NCBI GenBank assembly: GCA_028551475.1
Contig: CM052358.1
Coordinates: 28,112,853 to 28,176,852 of the forward strand
Direction of reading: 5' to 3'
DNA: 64,000 nt
From: Casuarina equisetifolia
Taxonomy: Eukaryota; Streptophyta; Magnoliopsida; Fagales; Casuarinaceae
Every line of letters begins with the position of its first letter. Positions within the stretch are counted from its first letter, which is position 1. Shown one piece after another: positions 1 through 11,609 of this stretch. The notes under the pieces were generated by a model that had not been told where the DNA came from, did no database searches, and was given only the letters and a program-made list of their open reading frames with translations. The translations under genes and the position numbers were made by a program.

Positions 1-440
1 AATTGACATGCCCAGCTTTAGGCTAGTTTTTGAAACTAGATTTTGGAGATCAATTACTTTCTTGTCATGATAATGACAATTGAAATCTTCAATATACCTA
101 GTATAGTTTCCAAAGCTTTCTTTCCCTCTTTGGGAAATTTAGCCTCGTAGAAAGTCCTCCATTTATGAAAAATGGAATTTTTAACTTTTATGCTAATGTT
201 CCTATTGGAAAATGACTTGACTTTGTCATATGTTTGATATCCCCAAGAAGGATTCTCTTCTTACTAATCTTGTTATGTTCTAAGTTTTAACATCATGAAT
301 CATGTCAAAACTTGTGTTTTGTGAATTTGCATATGGTTCAAGTACTTGAAATGCATATATTGCATGCATTGGCAATATATATGCTTTCTAATATGGAAGG
401 AGAATGCAAATTGACATGGCTCACTTTAAGCTAGTTTATG
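1..440 (+). repeat. 410-bp tandem unit, 3' tail of a WRKY copy (W1)
   Basis: Positions 32-440 match the units of the 17831-19470 array along their whole length, and 1-31 is the end of a preceding unit, so the window opens inside a similar array. The unit starts in what was the WRKY terminal exon (the stretch reading TQVFGDQ in W3) and ends with a segment beginning AATTGACATG. No WRKY domain is visible here; it would lie left of the window. Confidence 0.85.
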
Positions 441-1540
441 TCACACTAATCTAGATCAACTTTGTTGAATACTTGTGGGGTGAAAGAAATTAAGAAAAGT
501 TGTGGGTGAATTTGTTTGGTGGAAGGGCTATTACCATTAGCATTCTCCTTGTTATGCTTTGAGGGTATGGAATATCAAACTTAAGATCTACATTTGGGGC
601 AACCAATAGTCAACCACTGAGCTAGGAACTTAGGATTCTTCTTGTGGTAAAAGAAAACTATTACAAGTTTCAGCTAAATTGTGGTTTGCATAGACAATAG
701 ATATTGTAACTCTTTTGGTATGAAAAGTTAGGCCATATCTTGGTTGTTAATCCTAAACTCTCACATTGAAGTCAAGCATGCGATTGACATTAAAGCTTGA
801 TTACTATAATAAAGATGCCCCACAGGGTTTAAAGTATTTTGCAGTTGATCGGTTTCAATTTTTTGCATATTAAAAATTCTTATATAATTTCTCCAAGATT
901 TTGATTGGACCATGACCGAAAAAGTTAAGCAAATTGACCTAGGCCACCGGACATTACTGATTATATATTCAGACACAGATATAGAAACAAGCATGGGTAT
1001 GATGCCCACTCAGGGATGGGCTCCCTTCATTCTTCGTTATTAACAAAATCGTACTATTTCCTTCACGAGTGGCGGCGACTTCGTAAGCATTTCAGGTTCC
1101 CTTAGGAACCTATTAACTTACCATTCCTTTCTTGTAGTTATTGCTTTCTTGCTGACATATGAAGACGATGCGTTACTACCTTGGTGTGTGCTTCGGCTTT
1201 TGTTTTCCTCCTTGTGGATAACATTTTGGTTCAAAACGTGATCGAATTGTTCTTTGGGCGGTGAAAAGATACTGGGTTTTCTTGGTTTACGAGTTTTAAG
1301 AGAAAAGGGATCGTTTCCAGAAGTACGTGAGCATGGTTAAGTTTCTGGTTGAATTTCCCGGCGCTATTGTAGGGATTGAGTAGTTTTGCTTATAGTCAGG
1401 ATGGAAATCTAGCATTCCTTTTAAGTTGTCCAAAGTGCTTTGTCATCCTTTCGGTGAACCGAAATTTCCGTGAAATGGATTCAAAATCAATGGCAATTGT
1501 AAAGAGGAAACATGTTGAGTTGAATCGCTTCCGACGCAAA
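441..1540 (+). other. Post-array flank, copy 1
   Basis: This non-coding block follows the 410-bp array. It is recognisably the same as 3186-3930 and 19471-20085: the same order of landmarks occurs, including the GCCCACT and GGATAACATTTTGGTTC stretches. The three copies show that WRKY unit and downstream block were duplicated together. After W2 the block runs into a CPN60B-like pseudogene, so it may be old promoter or leader sequence of that gene. Short open frames inside are not shared between copies and are not called. Confidence 0.75.
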
Positions 1541-1711
1541 TAAAAAATGATTTTTCAGTCGTACTTTCGTTTCCATGGAAAACAAACATATTACTATAAA
1601 AAAGAACTAGTAGTTACCTCTCTCGCGCGCGCGATCGCTGGGTTTCTCGTACTTTTTTCCAGGCGCGGATTGAATACTTTCTGCGTTCTTCTGGTGGACA
1701 GAGTAGCTGCC

Positions 1712-3143
1712 ATGACTGAAGCTTCTCAACCCTGGCAAACACCCCTGTACGCCTCCTTCCAACTTTTCTATTAAGCTTTGTCAAACCTAGAAGTTGAGGA
1801 AGACGGAGGAAAACATCGACTAAAGACTCACGTAACTGAAAGCAGTCTCTTATTTTACTTCGACTCATAGATCCGATCCTTTAAATATTATCTAACTCGG
1901 AGTACAAACATCTAACGTGTGTCTTTGCCTTCGATCATAGAATCTGATTGCAGGCTGTGTGCATTTCTTCTTTAGCATGTACATAAGCAGTACAAGTATG
2001 GAGGTATTCTGAAACGCACTTTTGACGTAAGTTTTCCGATCTCTGTCCAAGGATCTTATTTTCAGGCGATCTAAGCGCTATGTTTTCTCGTGCTTTGACC
2101 AATTTGGTTTTTCGGTGCATCGATCTAATCTGTTCAGTATAAATACATACACATAGAAGATGATAATTTAGTGCAGGCGAAGTTCTTCTGCAGGATTTTC
2201 TAGTTTGAACCTAAGACCCACCTCTACTTCCTGCTTTCCCAGCCACATATGATAATTTTGTTTAAGTGATCTTTCCCCCTATTTGTTTTATGTTTTTGAA
2301 CATCATGAAACTGTCATGGACTCGTCATCCAACTGCACTTCGGCCTTGCATTTGGCTTCCTTCCCTGTTCTTCCTCTTTTCGTATGTTTTTTCCTCTTAT
2401 TTATTACTGATATCATTATCTGCATATGCTTTATCTTGATGCGAATGCATTTCACTTCCTTCCGATCAAGACCTGTTTGAGATAATGAAGCAATCTTTCC
2501 TTCTATTTCTTTTAAACACGTTTTTGAACACCATAGAACCCCAATGGCTCCACCCCTCATCTCTTTTGTCACATTCAAACGTGCATAAATCTACGCAAAA
2601 AACGAGTGTTGAGTGCTGAGCTCGACATAACCTATCGTCTTTTGTGTTTTCAGGAACCCTAAGTTTGTTTGATCCTCTTGAAGTCCTACAAGCTAGATGG
2701 AGGAAGAAGATAGAGGAGAGAGAGGAAGCCTATGCAGGAGGCAGCAGATTTATCTTATCCGCAGATAGGTATGAATGAAGTATGGCCAGAACTTCATAAG
2801 AAATTTTGGGCAAAACAGGAAAATAATGTTTTATACACGAGGTCATCTTCTTTTGATATACAATACATAAAGAAGTGCTCATCTTGGATCCATTTCAATG
2901 CATGTATTTAGAAGTTACTTCAAGGGTACTAGAAGCAATTGCTTTGTGTACAAAAAGTTGATTGGCCAAACTTAGAGCCCAAATTTGTCTAAGTAGTGTA
3001 TGACGGGGTGCACAATAATAGTACACCAGCTGAAGAATCTAACTCCTCCGAATCTTGGACATCTTTGAATGCCAATCAATATGACTTGTGGACACAAGTT
3101 TTAGAAGATAAACTAGCTTCTCGTTATGATAATGGCAATTGAA
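1712..3143 (+). pseudogene. WRKY transcription factor pseudogene (W2)
   Basis: Three exon-like blocks line up with W3. Exon 1 (1712-1770) begins ATG and reads MTEASQP, 59 nt as in W3, but its splice donor is TT instead of GT. Exon 2 (2697-2818) has lost 4 nt inside the WRKY heptapeptide, which shifts the frame, and its donor reads GA. Exon 3 (2912-3143) has the first zinc cysteine replaced by glycine and a further 1-nt deletion leading to a stop. The tail reading NQYDLWTQV is still visible near 3070-3100. WRKY proteins are nuclear DNA-binding regulators that recognise W-boxes; this copy cannot encode one. The intron 1771-2696 is shared with W3. The lesions are independent of those in W4, so each copy decayed separately. 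Confidence 0.85.
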
Positions 3144-3185
3144 ATCTTGAATCTACTTGCGATGCTTCCCAAGGCTTTTTTGTTT

Positions 3186-3930
3186 ATAGTAGTAGAAAAA
3201 GTAATATAATTTTCACCTAAATTGTTGTTTGGACAGACAATAGATATTTTGTAGCTCTTCTAGTATCAATACTTAGGACATGTCTTAGATGTTAATCCTA
3301 AACTCTCCCCTTGAAGTCAAATCGTGTGATTGACATTAAAGCTTGATTACTATAATAAAGATGCCAGATATGATTTAAAGTATTTTGCAGTTGATCATTT
3401 TAAATGATTTTGCATGTTAGAAATTCTAATATAACTTCTCCGAGCCTTTCGATTGGACCCTGACTGCAAAACTTCAGCAAATTGACTTAGGCCACCAGCC
3501 ATTGCTCATGTATACTCACAAACATGGAAACAAGCGTGGGTACGACGCCCACTAGGGGATTGGTCCCCGCCATTCTTCTTTACTAACAAAATCGGACTCT
3601 TTGCTTCATGTGTGGCAGCAATTTTGTTAGCCTTTCAGGTTTCCTTCTTGTGGATGTTGTTTTGTTGCTGAGATATGACGACGCTGCGTTACTACTTTGG
3701 TGTGTGCTTCGGCTTTTGTTTGGCTACTTGTGGATAACATTTTGGTTCAAAATGTCTTTGCATTGTTCTTTGAGCGGTGAAAAGATACTGGGTTTTGTTG
3801 GACTAAAAGCTTTAAGGGGAAAACGGATCATTTCCAGAAGTACGTGAGCACGGTTCAGTTTCTGGTATAATACGGTGTGCTAAAATTAGATTGAATTCCA
3901 GGAGTTGTTGTGGGGATTGTGTGGCTTGAC
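3186..3930 (+). other. Post-WRKY flank, copy 2 (array missing)
   Basis: Same downstream block as 441-1390 and 19471-20085, but here it joins W2 directly at about 3186: the 410-bp array is absent apart from the first roughly 90 bp of one unit. Array length therefore differs between units (at least one, none, four). Confidence 0.75.
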
Positions 3931-4479
3931 CTTTAGGGTTCTGCATATCGTCTTTTGAGAAAAATGTGATGTTATTTTCTTACTCTATTCTTGTGTTTAT
4001 CACTTCTGCTATTTGGGTTTTCTGAATTTATTTCCTTAACGAAGACTGGTGATTTCTTGCATTTGTACGATGACTCTTCTAATGGTGAATTTACCCAAAT
4101 CCAGCTTACCACATACGAGTACTTGTATTCGAATTTTGCTGCTTTTTTGATATTCAAGGAGATTCCAGATCATTATGTCCCAATTTTCCCCTGTAAAAAC
4201 ATTGAGCGCTGGAGTATATTTTGGTCCTTATGCAGAAATCTGAAAATTTTTGTTGATGCTTGTGGCAGAGAAGGCTCATTTCCTTTACTGGTTCGCGCTA
4301 TTTCTATGGCAACTAAGTCGACATGTTATTTTCCGAGTGACAAGTTTGCTTCCTGGCAAGCCACTAACTGCTGATAATCTCCCCAAAATATCTGAATTCT
4401 CATCTGATTAGTCGCAGTGCTCCTGTTTCTGTTTTTGAGGTTATTCATGAAAAACAGTGGTCAGTTTTTTCAGTTTTTC
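3931..4479 (+). other. Leader region of the CPN60B-like pseudogene
   Basis: No recognisable protein. A 127-codon open frame (3991-4374) crosses it but resembles nothing I know. The part 4335-4445, including the acceptor-like TCGCAG followed by TGCTCCTGTTTCTG, reappears inverted at 9610-9740, where the acceptor reads TTGCAG. I read it as a spliced 5' leader of the chaperonin gene. This is inference from position and repetition only. Confidence 0.45.
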
Positions 4480-5350
4480 ATGGAGACGATGGCATCCACT
4501 TTCACAGCCATGTCTTCAGTTGGCGCCTTGGCTGCTCCTGGCTGCCGTGTTCTGGATAAGAAATTTGTTTCTTTCGACAAGTTGTCATCTTCTGCTTCCA
4601 TTTCTTCGAGCTCATTTGCTAGAAGACAAGCTCCAAAGAAGACCAATGATTTGGCTGGTGATGGAACTGCAACATCTGTTGTTCTTGCACAGGGTCTTAT
4701 TGCCGAGTATGTCAAGGTTCGTGTTTCTGTAAACCTGTTTAGTTCAATTCCTAAATGGGAAACGTTGACAGAAATGCATATTAGGACCGTTCAATTCCAC
4801 AAAATGGCTGGCGGTAAATTTCCTTCTTTTCTTTGTGAGCATTCACCTCTTGTTCAGATAGTGGCAGCTGGTGCAAAACCCTGTTTTAACTACTCGAGGT
4901 ATTGAGAAGACCATCAAACTCTTGTATCCGAACTTTAATCGTTTCCGAAGCAGTAAACACCCAACTACCAGTCCTGTACTACCCTCTATAAAGTGGACAT
5001 CAAGAAACCCAACACTCAGACTAATTCTGCGCTCTGGTTTTTGAGTGTCTTTACTGCTATTTTTTAGCTCTAATTTTCTTCTTTCCTGGTCCAATAAGTT
5101 CTTACTCACTAATAATGATGGCATTGGCTGATGTGGCAGCTGTTAGTGCTGGGAACACTATGAAGTTGGAAAAATGATAGCAGAAGCCCTAAGCAAGGTG
5201 GGTTGCAAGGGTATAGGGACTCTTGAAGAAGGGGAAAGTGCCGAGAATAGTTTGTATGTGGAGGAAGGAACGCAATTTGTCTGTGGCTACATCTCACCTT
5301 ACTTCGTCACAGATAGTGAGAAAATGGCAGCGGAATATGAAAATTGCAAA
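4480..5350 (+). pseudogene. CPN60B: Plastid chaperonin-60 beta (RuBisCO-binding protein beta) pseudogene
   Basis: The first frame (from 4480, likely native start 4489, [12 protein letters not shown]) carries the serine-rich plastid transit peptide of CPN60 beta, then jumps from ARRQ straight to [19 protein letters not shown], losing a large part of the apical/equatorial N-terminal coding sequence. A normal-looking intron follows (4717-4857, GT...CAG), then VAAGA and an extra A that shifts the frame to a stop near 4905. A later block has [10 protein letters not shown] and then, in a new frame (5174-5347), [10 protein letters not shown] through [13 protein letters not shown]. Intact family members are about 600 residues and fold RuBisCO subunits and other stromal proteins. 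Retained introns mean this is a DNA-level duplicate, not a processed copy. After about 5350 the similarity ends. Confidence 0.85.
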
Positions 5351-6074
5351 GGCAGCAAGTTGCCATCAAACCCTGAAGAAGTAGAACCTCGTGACTTCAC
5401 CAACAATGAACCAGGGGTAATTACTGGAGGAGGATTTTTTAAGTGTTTATAAAGGATTTGTTTTTGAGGATCTAAGAGAAGGCCTTCCTTCCTTACCTGA
5501 GCTATTAAGGTTCTTGATAGGGATAATGGTTACCAAGACCACATAGAATTTCAAACTTTACTCTTCTTAAAAACTTTACGTTCTTGAATTTCGAACTTCT
5601 GGAGCTTTGTGTGTTTCTAGGTAGATGTCATATTTTTGGGGTAAATTTCTCATCCAAATTTGGTAAAACTGATTTGATATTGTTATGAGATGAATTAGTA
5701 TGTGAGCATATGGCTTGAGGTAGTGTGTAAAATATCATTTTTCGGAGTAAGCATTTCCTATCATTTCTCACCTTGCTTTTTATTAGTTTCCTTTTCAAAG
5801 TTCTTTTCTAGAAGCTAAAGATCGTACTTTCAGGCCAATGACATTGTAGAACTTCATAACCTTCTTGAGATGGTGTTATAACTTGTGCTAGGGATGCATC
5901 CTATATGTGAACCAATAAGAGGAGAGAGTAAGTTGGTAAAGATGCTACATTGATGTTTAGCAGCCTTATCCTAGATATTTTTTAAAGGTAGTGTTGAGTT
6001 TAAAGCACTTTGGGTCAAAACAACTTCTTGGAATTTTTGTATGACATTGACTTAGTCTATGTGTTCTTAAAAGC
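5351..6074. other. AT-rich sequence without recognisable features
   Basis: The frame from the chaperonin relic runs on to 5452 into sequence that is not chaperonin. Beyond that I see no coding similarity, repeat or structured element. Confidence 0.5.
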
Positions 6075-6520
6075 CAACAATTCACTTATTAGACTATTAT
6101 ATCTTTCAATTTACTTCTTAGGCCCATTCAAGACAGAGGGCAGATTGGGAAGGTGATCTTCTACCTAAGTTCAAGCTACACCCATTCTACTATGCAAGTA
6201 TGCTCAAGCCTTTTTTATATTAAATTCAACAATTCAATTCTTGGACTTTTATATCTTTTAATTTACTTTTTAGTCTTAGTTAATATAGTGGGGAGGGTTG
6301 GGAAGGTGACCTATTGTTTGAATCTTCCACCTAACCTCAAGCTATACCCATTCTTCTATACAATTTTGCTTTAGTCTTTTCATATTAAATTCAACAATTC
6401 ATTATTTGGGCTTTTATATCTTTCAATTTACTTCTTAGGCCCATTCAATATAGTGGAGAGGGTTGGAAAGGTGACACTACAGCCATTCTTCTATTCAAGT
6501 ATGCTCAAGCCTTTTCATAA
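6075..6520. repeat. Triplicated ~155-165 bp tandem repeat
   Basis: The landmark CAACAATTCA recurs at 6075, 6228 and 6392, each time followed by TTTATATCTTT or TTATATCTTTCAATTTAC, a GGCCCATTCAA or similar stretch, a GGGAAGGTGA stretch and CCCATTCT. Copy lengths are about 153, 164 and 128 bp (last partial). No coding role is evident. Confidence 0.8.
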
Positions 6521-7311
6521 GGATTTGGAAGACACAAGATGGAGCAATTCCTTGAAGACCTCTCTAGAATGATCATATCTTTTGAAAAAAAAGGAAAAAA
6601 AAAAAAGGTGAAGACGGTATTGGCAAATTGAGTAGTCTGTAAAAATAGAGTTTCTCTAGAATAACAATACTTTATCAAATGGAAAGGATCGGTTGAAAGG
6701 GCGATAACATGGAAGTTCAAGAAAGGTCTTTAATAGGTCAAGTATTTTATCGATCTTTACCAGAAAGCAACGAAGATATCACCAAATCCGGCAAGACAAA
6801 ATGTTTCAAATTAGTAATACGGGTCTCATGAAGTAGACTGGAGAGTGATAAGTTTGGCTCCAATATTTTGGATTGACACTGTAGGCATGACGAGAATTCT
6901 CTAATATTCTCTTACTTTCTCTCTCCAAAAACATTCCCTTCACGGTGATCACCCTTTGAAGGCCTTTCGACTAAAAATCATGCCATTTCAAATGTAATTC
7001 AACTCTTGCGTCCCTTGTGATTTTCCAACATTTTGAATTGGGTCTACCGATGGCCGACTTGGATGGCCATTCGGCCGGTCGGCCGACTAGGGTGGCCGAC
7101 GGTGCCTGTGGGCCCCCTCCAATGATAATAAAGGGGGACCGACATCAGCCACAATATGGCATTCGGGATCAATGTTGGGTGGGCTAGGTTCCAGAATGTC
7201 GAGAGAAGCTTTGCTTGGGATTATCCAAAAGATACCCTGAAGTGCCTCCACCAACCCTTGCCTATTCAGAAGCTCAATCCAGCGGCACTACTGTCACGAA
7301 CCTACGACTTT
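6521..7311. other. Non-coding region with a GC-rich GGCCGAC cluster
   Basis: No gene recognised. At 7031-7110 a sharply GC-rich patch holds several overlapping GGCCGAC or CGGCCG motifs, including the near-palindrome CGGCCGGTCGGCCG, in otherwise AT-rich DNA. A poly-A/G run lies near 6583-6606. Confidence 0.5.
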
Positions 7312-8345
7312 TGAATCTCATAATTTTAATTGAAAGCATGATCAAAGTCTCATATGAACAACTTTAACTACTTATTCTCAATGAAAATCGATGAATATTT
7401 TACGGGCACAAATGAAATTAGATAATTATTATATTGTTTTAGAAAAGAGGTACAATGCTTATATGGCTATGAAAAGGGCCCTTGTAAGCATTCTAAGGAA
7501 AGTAATGATTTTGTTTTATTTTATAAATATGTGAGCTTATTTTATCAAAAAATAAAATAATACAAAAGCTTCAGAATATATCTTATTATTATAATTTATT
7601 TAAAAAATTGAGTTTGAAATTTTCTGATTATGAAATAACAAAAAATTTACATTATAAAATGTAATGTTTTTAAATAGAAATGTTCTTTTATATATTATTT
7701 TTCTTACTATAACCAATAAAATTGATATTTCAAAGAAAGCAATGATTTGAAACTAATTTATCTCCTCTTCTCTTTCTTTCATAGAATGAGATGAAATGGC
7801 TCTAATAAATTCAAAAATGAATTTCCAACTGTCCAAATCAAGTACCTATTGCATGCATTCTAATATTCAAATTATACGCGTTGTTCGACTAATTTGAACA
7901 TTTTTCTTCTACGTCAAGTCTTAAACCTACATTTCTATGATTCAACACAAATTTATTGATCTTCCCAACTTTTCAAAAATACTCTAATGGGCAGTATGAG
8001 ACACTAGTCTATAAGTGCCCAGATTTGAAGGTGATTTTTCCACGGGGGGAAAGTGTTCAAACCGGCTAATAGGGCAAAATCACAGACCGTAGCATGCGGG
8101 GGTAAGCATTTATATTTTAGGGATTGCATACAGCCTGCAATCAGAGATGAAACTACTGTTCCTTTTCTACCCTATATTTTCTTTCCCTGAGGCATTTTCT
8201 CTTCGAGAGAAACATATGCATAATAGAAAAATCATGTTCTATTTGCGTCGGAGCCGCTTTCACGGACTATCAATGCAATGAACCCTAAATGTGATCCAAC
8301 TCTGCGAGTACCCCGCTTTCGCATCCATGTCATGGAAATTTCGCG
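7312..8345. repeat. Left arm of a long inverted repeat
   Basis: Read in reverse complement, 7312-8105 matches 12465-12975 and 8147-8345 matches 9990-10200. Shared landmarks include the GAAAGCATGATC stretch, a stretch around TTTCATAGAATGAGATGA, AAATCACAGACC, and the GCCGCTTTCA / TCAATGCAATGAACCCTAAA stretch. The right arm is split by about 2.2 kb of inserted sequence. The arms have diverged by substitutions and small indels. Confidence 0.8.
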
Positions 8346-9600
8346 CGTCCCACTTTCGACGTTATTAGGTAAAGGAGCAAAGCGCTTTCGACATCTGTAA
8401 AGTGGGGTCCGACAACGGACGTCACCAAGTATTATCTTGTCATCTCCTAATGCTTCTAATTAATGGGTGCTTCGAAGATTTAAAATGGAAGAGAATCGTT
8501 AATGTTAAATTAGTAGTATTTCAGTGATTTTATTATGTTTCATACGAAATATTTTAGATTGTTAATAAGATATTTTTATTTGAACTTATATATTTATTTT
8601 TATAACGATTGATTAAAAAATATTTTTCATATATTACTAAAATTGTAGTAAAGTTGCGAAATCATGTGTGAATTCATTTATGTGATTTCTTCATTTTTGA
8701 GATAAAAAAATATATTAAAAAATCCTATTACTGGTGAGTTAATTTTTCTTGAAAATAAAGTCTCATATTAGAAAAGATAGAACTTTTATGAGCTTGGATA
8801 ATGTCTCTTTGTAATAAGATCTTAAGAAAAAAGACACATTTGAGGTCTTTCACTTTATATCAAAATCAATCATTTCTTTGTGTATTCTAATCTAATCCCA
8901 CAAATAAATTAGTCCTTCACCAACAAAAGATTAAAGTTAAATTAAGAGTGAATATTGGATAACAGAGTTACATATCAAAGAAGAGAGAACTCATAATGTA
9001 TTTTATAAATTTAGATAATTTCTTTTTACAATGACCATTTTTCAAAGGGAGGTGGACTTAAAACTCATAATGTATATATATTTTATATATTGTTTTATTT
9101 TATTTTTTAAAAAAAGGATTAAAACGTGGGGAAAGCATTGCTTGACAGGGATACATGAGGCAAGTGGGCATCAGAGCCATGTGCGATCATGAGGTGGTGG
9201 GTCGCCACGCTATCATTACAAAAGATTTTGCCAACTAAAGTGAAGGCAGTAGAATTATGGTTGACTCGAAGCAGGCCTAGAAGATACGGTAAGGATCAAT
9301 TTGGAAGCATTCTATTTCCGTTCAAAGGAAAATCACCTCTTAGTGAAAATAAAGTGTATGGGCTTATAAAGTAGTTTATACAGATATATATATATATATT
9401 TCTTTTTCTTAAATTAACTTCTTTTTGAAAAGATTAAGTTTTGTAACAGGTGTGAAAAACCGATCTTTCCTAAAAAACATTGTCTCACTTTATTAATATG
9501 TGGTTTATAGAGTGCTTTATATATAGGAAATATCACATTTCCCTTTGGCCAACTTTAGAGGAAGGATTACAGTTTGTAACACAAAGACACTAGACCAGTA
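8346..9600. other. AT-rich spacer, no gene seen
   Basis: Apart from a short TA dinucleotide run at 9384-9399 nothing stands out. A 61-codon open frame at 9189-9374 resembles no family I know and is not supported. Confidence 0.5.
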
Positions 9601-9609
9601 TTTTTCACC

Positions 9610-9740
9610 AAAAATCTAAACAACGTGAAACAAAGAGACTTAATCAATACAGAAACAGGAGCACTGCAACAAACCACATGAGAATTTAGAAATTCTGGGG
9701 AAATTAGGAACAGGTGGTTGCCAGCCAGGAAACATCTTCT
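9610..9740 (-). pseudogene. Fragment of the CPN60B leader, inverted
   Basis: The reverse complement matches 4335-4445 (TTTCCTGGC..GGCAA.CCAC, then CTCCTGTTTCTG). It lies beside WRKY intron-1 sequence (9785-9985), so pieces of the ancestral WRKY/CPN60B unit have been shuffled here. Confidence 0.65.
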
Positions 9741-9784
9741 AGAACTGGAAGGGTAGGTTGATAGCTTCCAAGGGAACCAAAAAT

Positions 9785-9985
9785 GCTTACCAAGTTGGAG
9801 GTACTCTGAAATGCACTTTTGATCTAAGTTTGCGAGTCTTTGTCCGTGGATCTTGCTTTGTAGGCGATCTAAATACTGTGTTTTCCGGTACTTGAATCGA
9901 CTTGGTTTTTCCGTCCTCTACGTGCAGCTTTTCCACCCACACACGAGAATTTTGGGCGAGCAATCTTTACTGCTGTGAAGCGGGG
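9785..9985 (+). pseudogene. WRKY intron-1 fragment
   Basis: Matches intron 1 of W2 (about 2005-2115) and W3 (about 16510-16765), with the shared landmarks GGATCTTGCTTTGTAGGCGA and CCACACACGA. No exon is attached on this side. Confidence 0.7.
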
Positions 9986-9989
9986 GTGC

Positions 9990-10200
9990 AAATTTTCCAT
10001 GAAGTCGATGCGAAAGCAGGCACACCGTTGAGTGGATGTTCGCAGACTTGATTCACTTTTAGGGTTCATTGCATTGATTTTCCATGAAAGCGGCATCGAA
10101 CACGACCAAAATATGATTTTTCCATTATGCGTTTGTTTCCCAGGAAAAAATGCCTCTGGAAAAGAAAATATAGGGTACAAAAGGAACAGTAGTTTGCTTC
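9990..10200. repeat. Right arm of the inverted repeat, first part
   Basis: Inverted counterpart of 8147-8345. Its outer continuation lies at 12465-12975, beyond an insertion that includes a WRKY exon-1 relic and a LINE relic. Confidence 0.8.
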
Positions 10201-10220
10201 AGGTTGAGAGAGCAGCTGCC

Positions 10221-10279
10221 ATGAGTGAACTTTCCCAACCTTGAATGGATTTCTCCATCCTCCTTTTCTAATAAGTTTT
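10221..10279 (+). pseudogene. WRKY exon-1 relic
   Basis: Preceded by the same GCAGCTGCC as the other copies, the frame opens ATG but meets TGA after seven codons (MSELSQP). The 59-nt equivalent ends near 10279, followed by AAGTTTTGTCAAAC as in W2. No donor GT is in place and no WRKY domain follows. Confidence 0.7.
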
Positions 10280-10429
10280 GTCAAACTAGTGTGGGATTTG
10301 AATTCTTTTGTAGTATTCTCTGCATCAAGTGTGTATCTTGATAAAAGAATAAAGAAGCTAAAGATTATTTGGGCTAAGTTTTTATGAAACAAAATCATTC
10401 AACCAAACACTGGGCTCTTCATGTCGAAG

Positions 10430-11560
10430 ACTTTTGAAAACAGTATAACAGTTGGAAGTAACATGCAAATGGAGACATAAAGTTGGCGTCAAAATGTCAA
10501 TGTTACACACAAGAACATTAGGAAACAATGAAACATTTGTTCATACATATTGAGTTAGTGCCACAAATATGCTGAAATTCTACATGTACAACTTGACTTA
10601 CCTCACGGTTTTCTAAAGAATATGGAACAGTCAGCAAAGAGCAACTGTTGCAATTCTAAGGAGTCTAATCACTCAAGGTATTTGGTTGGCAATGAATGAC
10701 TCTAAACAAAAGGGGATGAAAATGGCATGGTTTTACATACATAAAAACATTTACTATTGGCTACTATAATTCTCGACTTCACTTTCCACTACCCCCATGC
10801 AAGTTTTTAGATCATATTGCTTTTCAAAGTTTAGGGAATTCTATGAGTCAAAGTGTCATCAGTAAGGGGATATGGATTAGATGGAGACCTCCACCAACTA
10901 GTGAGGTTAAGCTCAATGTAGATGGCTCTAGTGTGGTTGGAAATAGTGTAAGAGGAGGAGTATTAAGAGATAGTTATGGTTGTATTATTTATGCATTTGC
11001 GGCTAAATTTGGCCAAGAAAATAATGCACATGTCAAGGCCCATGCTTTGCTCACAAATCTTCAATTATGCGATGCTAGAAATCAATTTTCAACATAATCA
11101 AAATAAATTCTTTTCATTTGGTGCAATACATGCGACATAGGTGGTTACATCCATGGCACCTAGAGTATGTATTATGGCAATAAGTCAGCTTATTGCCCTT
11201 AGACACCATGGATTTAACTCATTTTTAGAGAAGGGAGCTTTGATGTAAATAGATTGGCATATCAGGCCATCATGTTTTAGATATGCAAATTTTTAACCAA
11301 TTAAGCTCCTTACCAAGCTCATGCAAGAATGCTTTCAAGAATGATCAACTTGTTCTAAGGAATTATAGGTTTGCAAAGGGTGGCACTTATAGTGGTCTTT
11401 TGTGTTTGACTTTTTCAAAATATGTATGTTTATGCTGAAAATTTGATTTATAGGTTACTCAATTGCCATTTTCAATAGTTAATTTTATGCACTATCCTTT
11501 GTATTCCTACAAGGTATAATTGTTACACCTAACCTTGCTTTTTTTTTAAAAAAAATGAAA
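10430..11560 (+). pseudogene. LINE-type remnant with plant RNase H-like domain
   Basis: The open part (10843-11097) reads WRPPPTSEVKLNVDGSSVVG and continues with GGVLRDSYGCII, the hallmark start of the plant RNase H-like domain (RVT_3) found at the end of non-LTR retrotransposon polyproteins and derived single-copy proteins. Upstream, broken frames (10430-10830) look like the zinc-binding tail of a LINE reverse transcriptase; downstream, FREGSFDVNRLAYQA matches the end of the RNase H fold with stops between. A T/A-rich stretch near 11537-11560 may be the tail. Too damaged to work. It sits inside the right arm of the inverted repeat. Confidence 0.65.
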
Positions 11561-11609
11561 TGTATGAAGCTACTCCCCTTACTTTCTCTTTAGAAAAAAG
11601 AGAGAAAAA

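Noticed and set aside
1547..1774. 75-codon frame ending in the W2 exon-1 sequence
   Set aside because: Only the part from 1712 is shared between WRKY copies; the upstream part is not conserved and the frame lacks a splice donor.
3991..4374. 127-codon frame before the chaperonin relic
   Set aside because: No recognisable similarity, and the repeated part (4335-4445) looks like leader or intron; kept only as a leader region.
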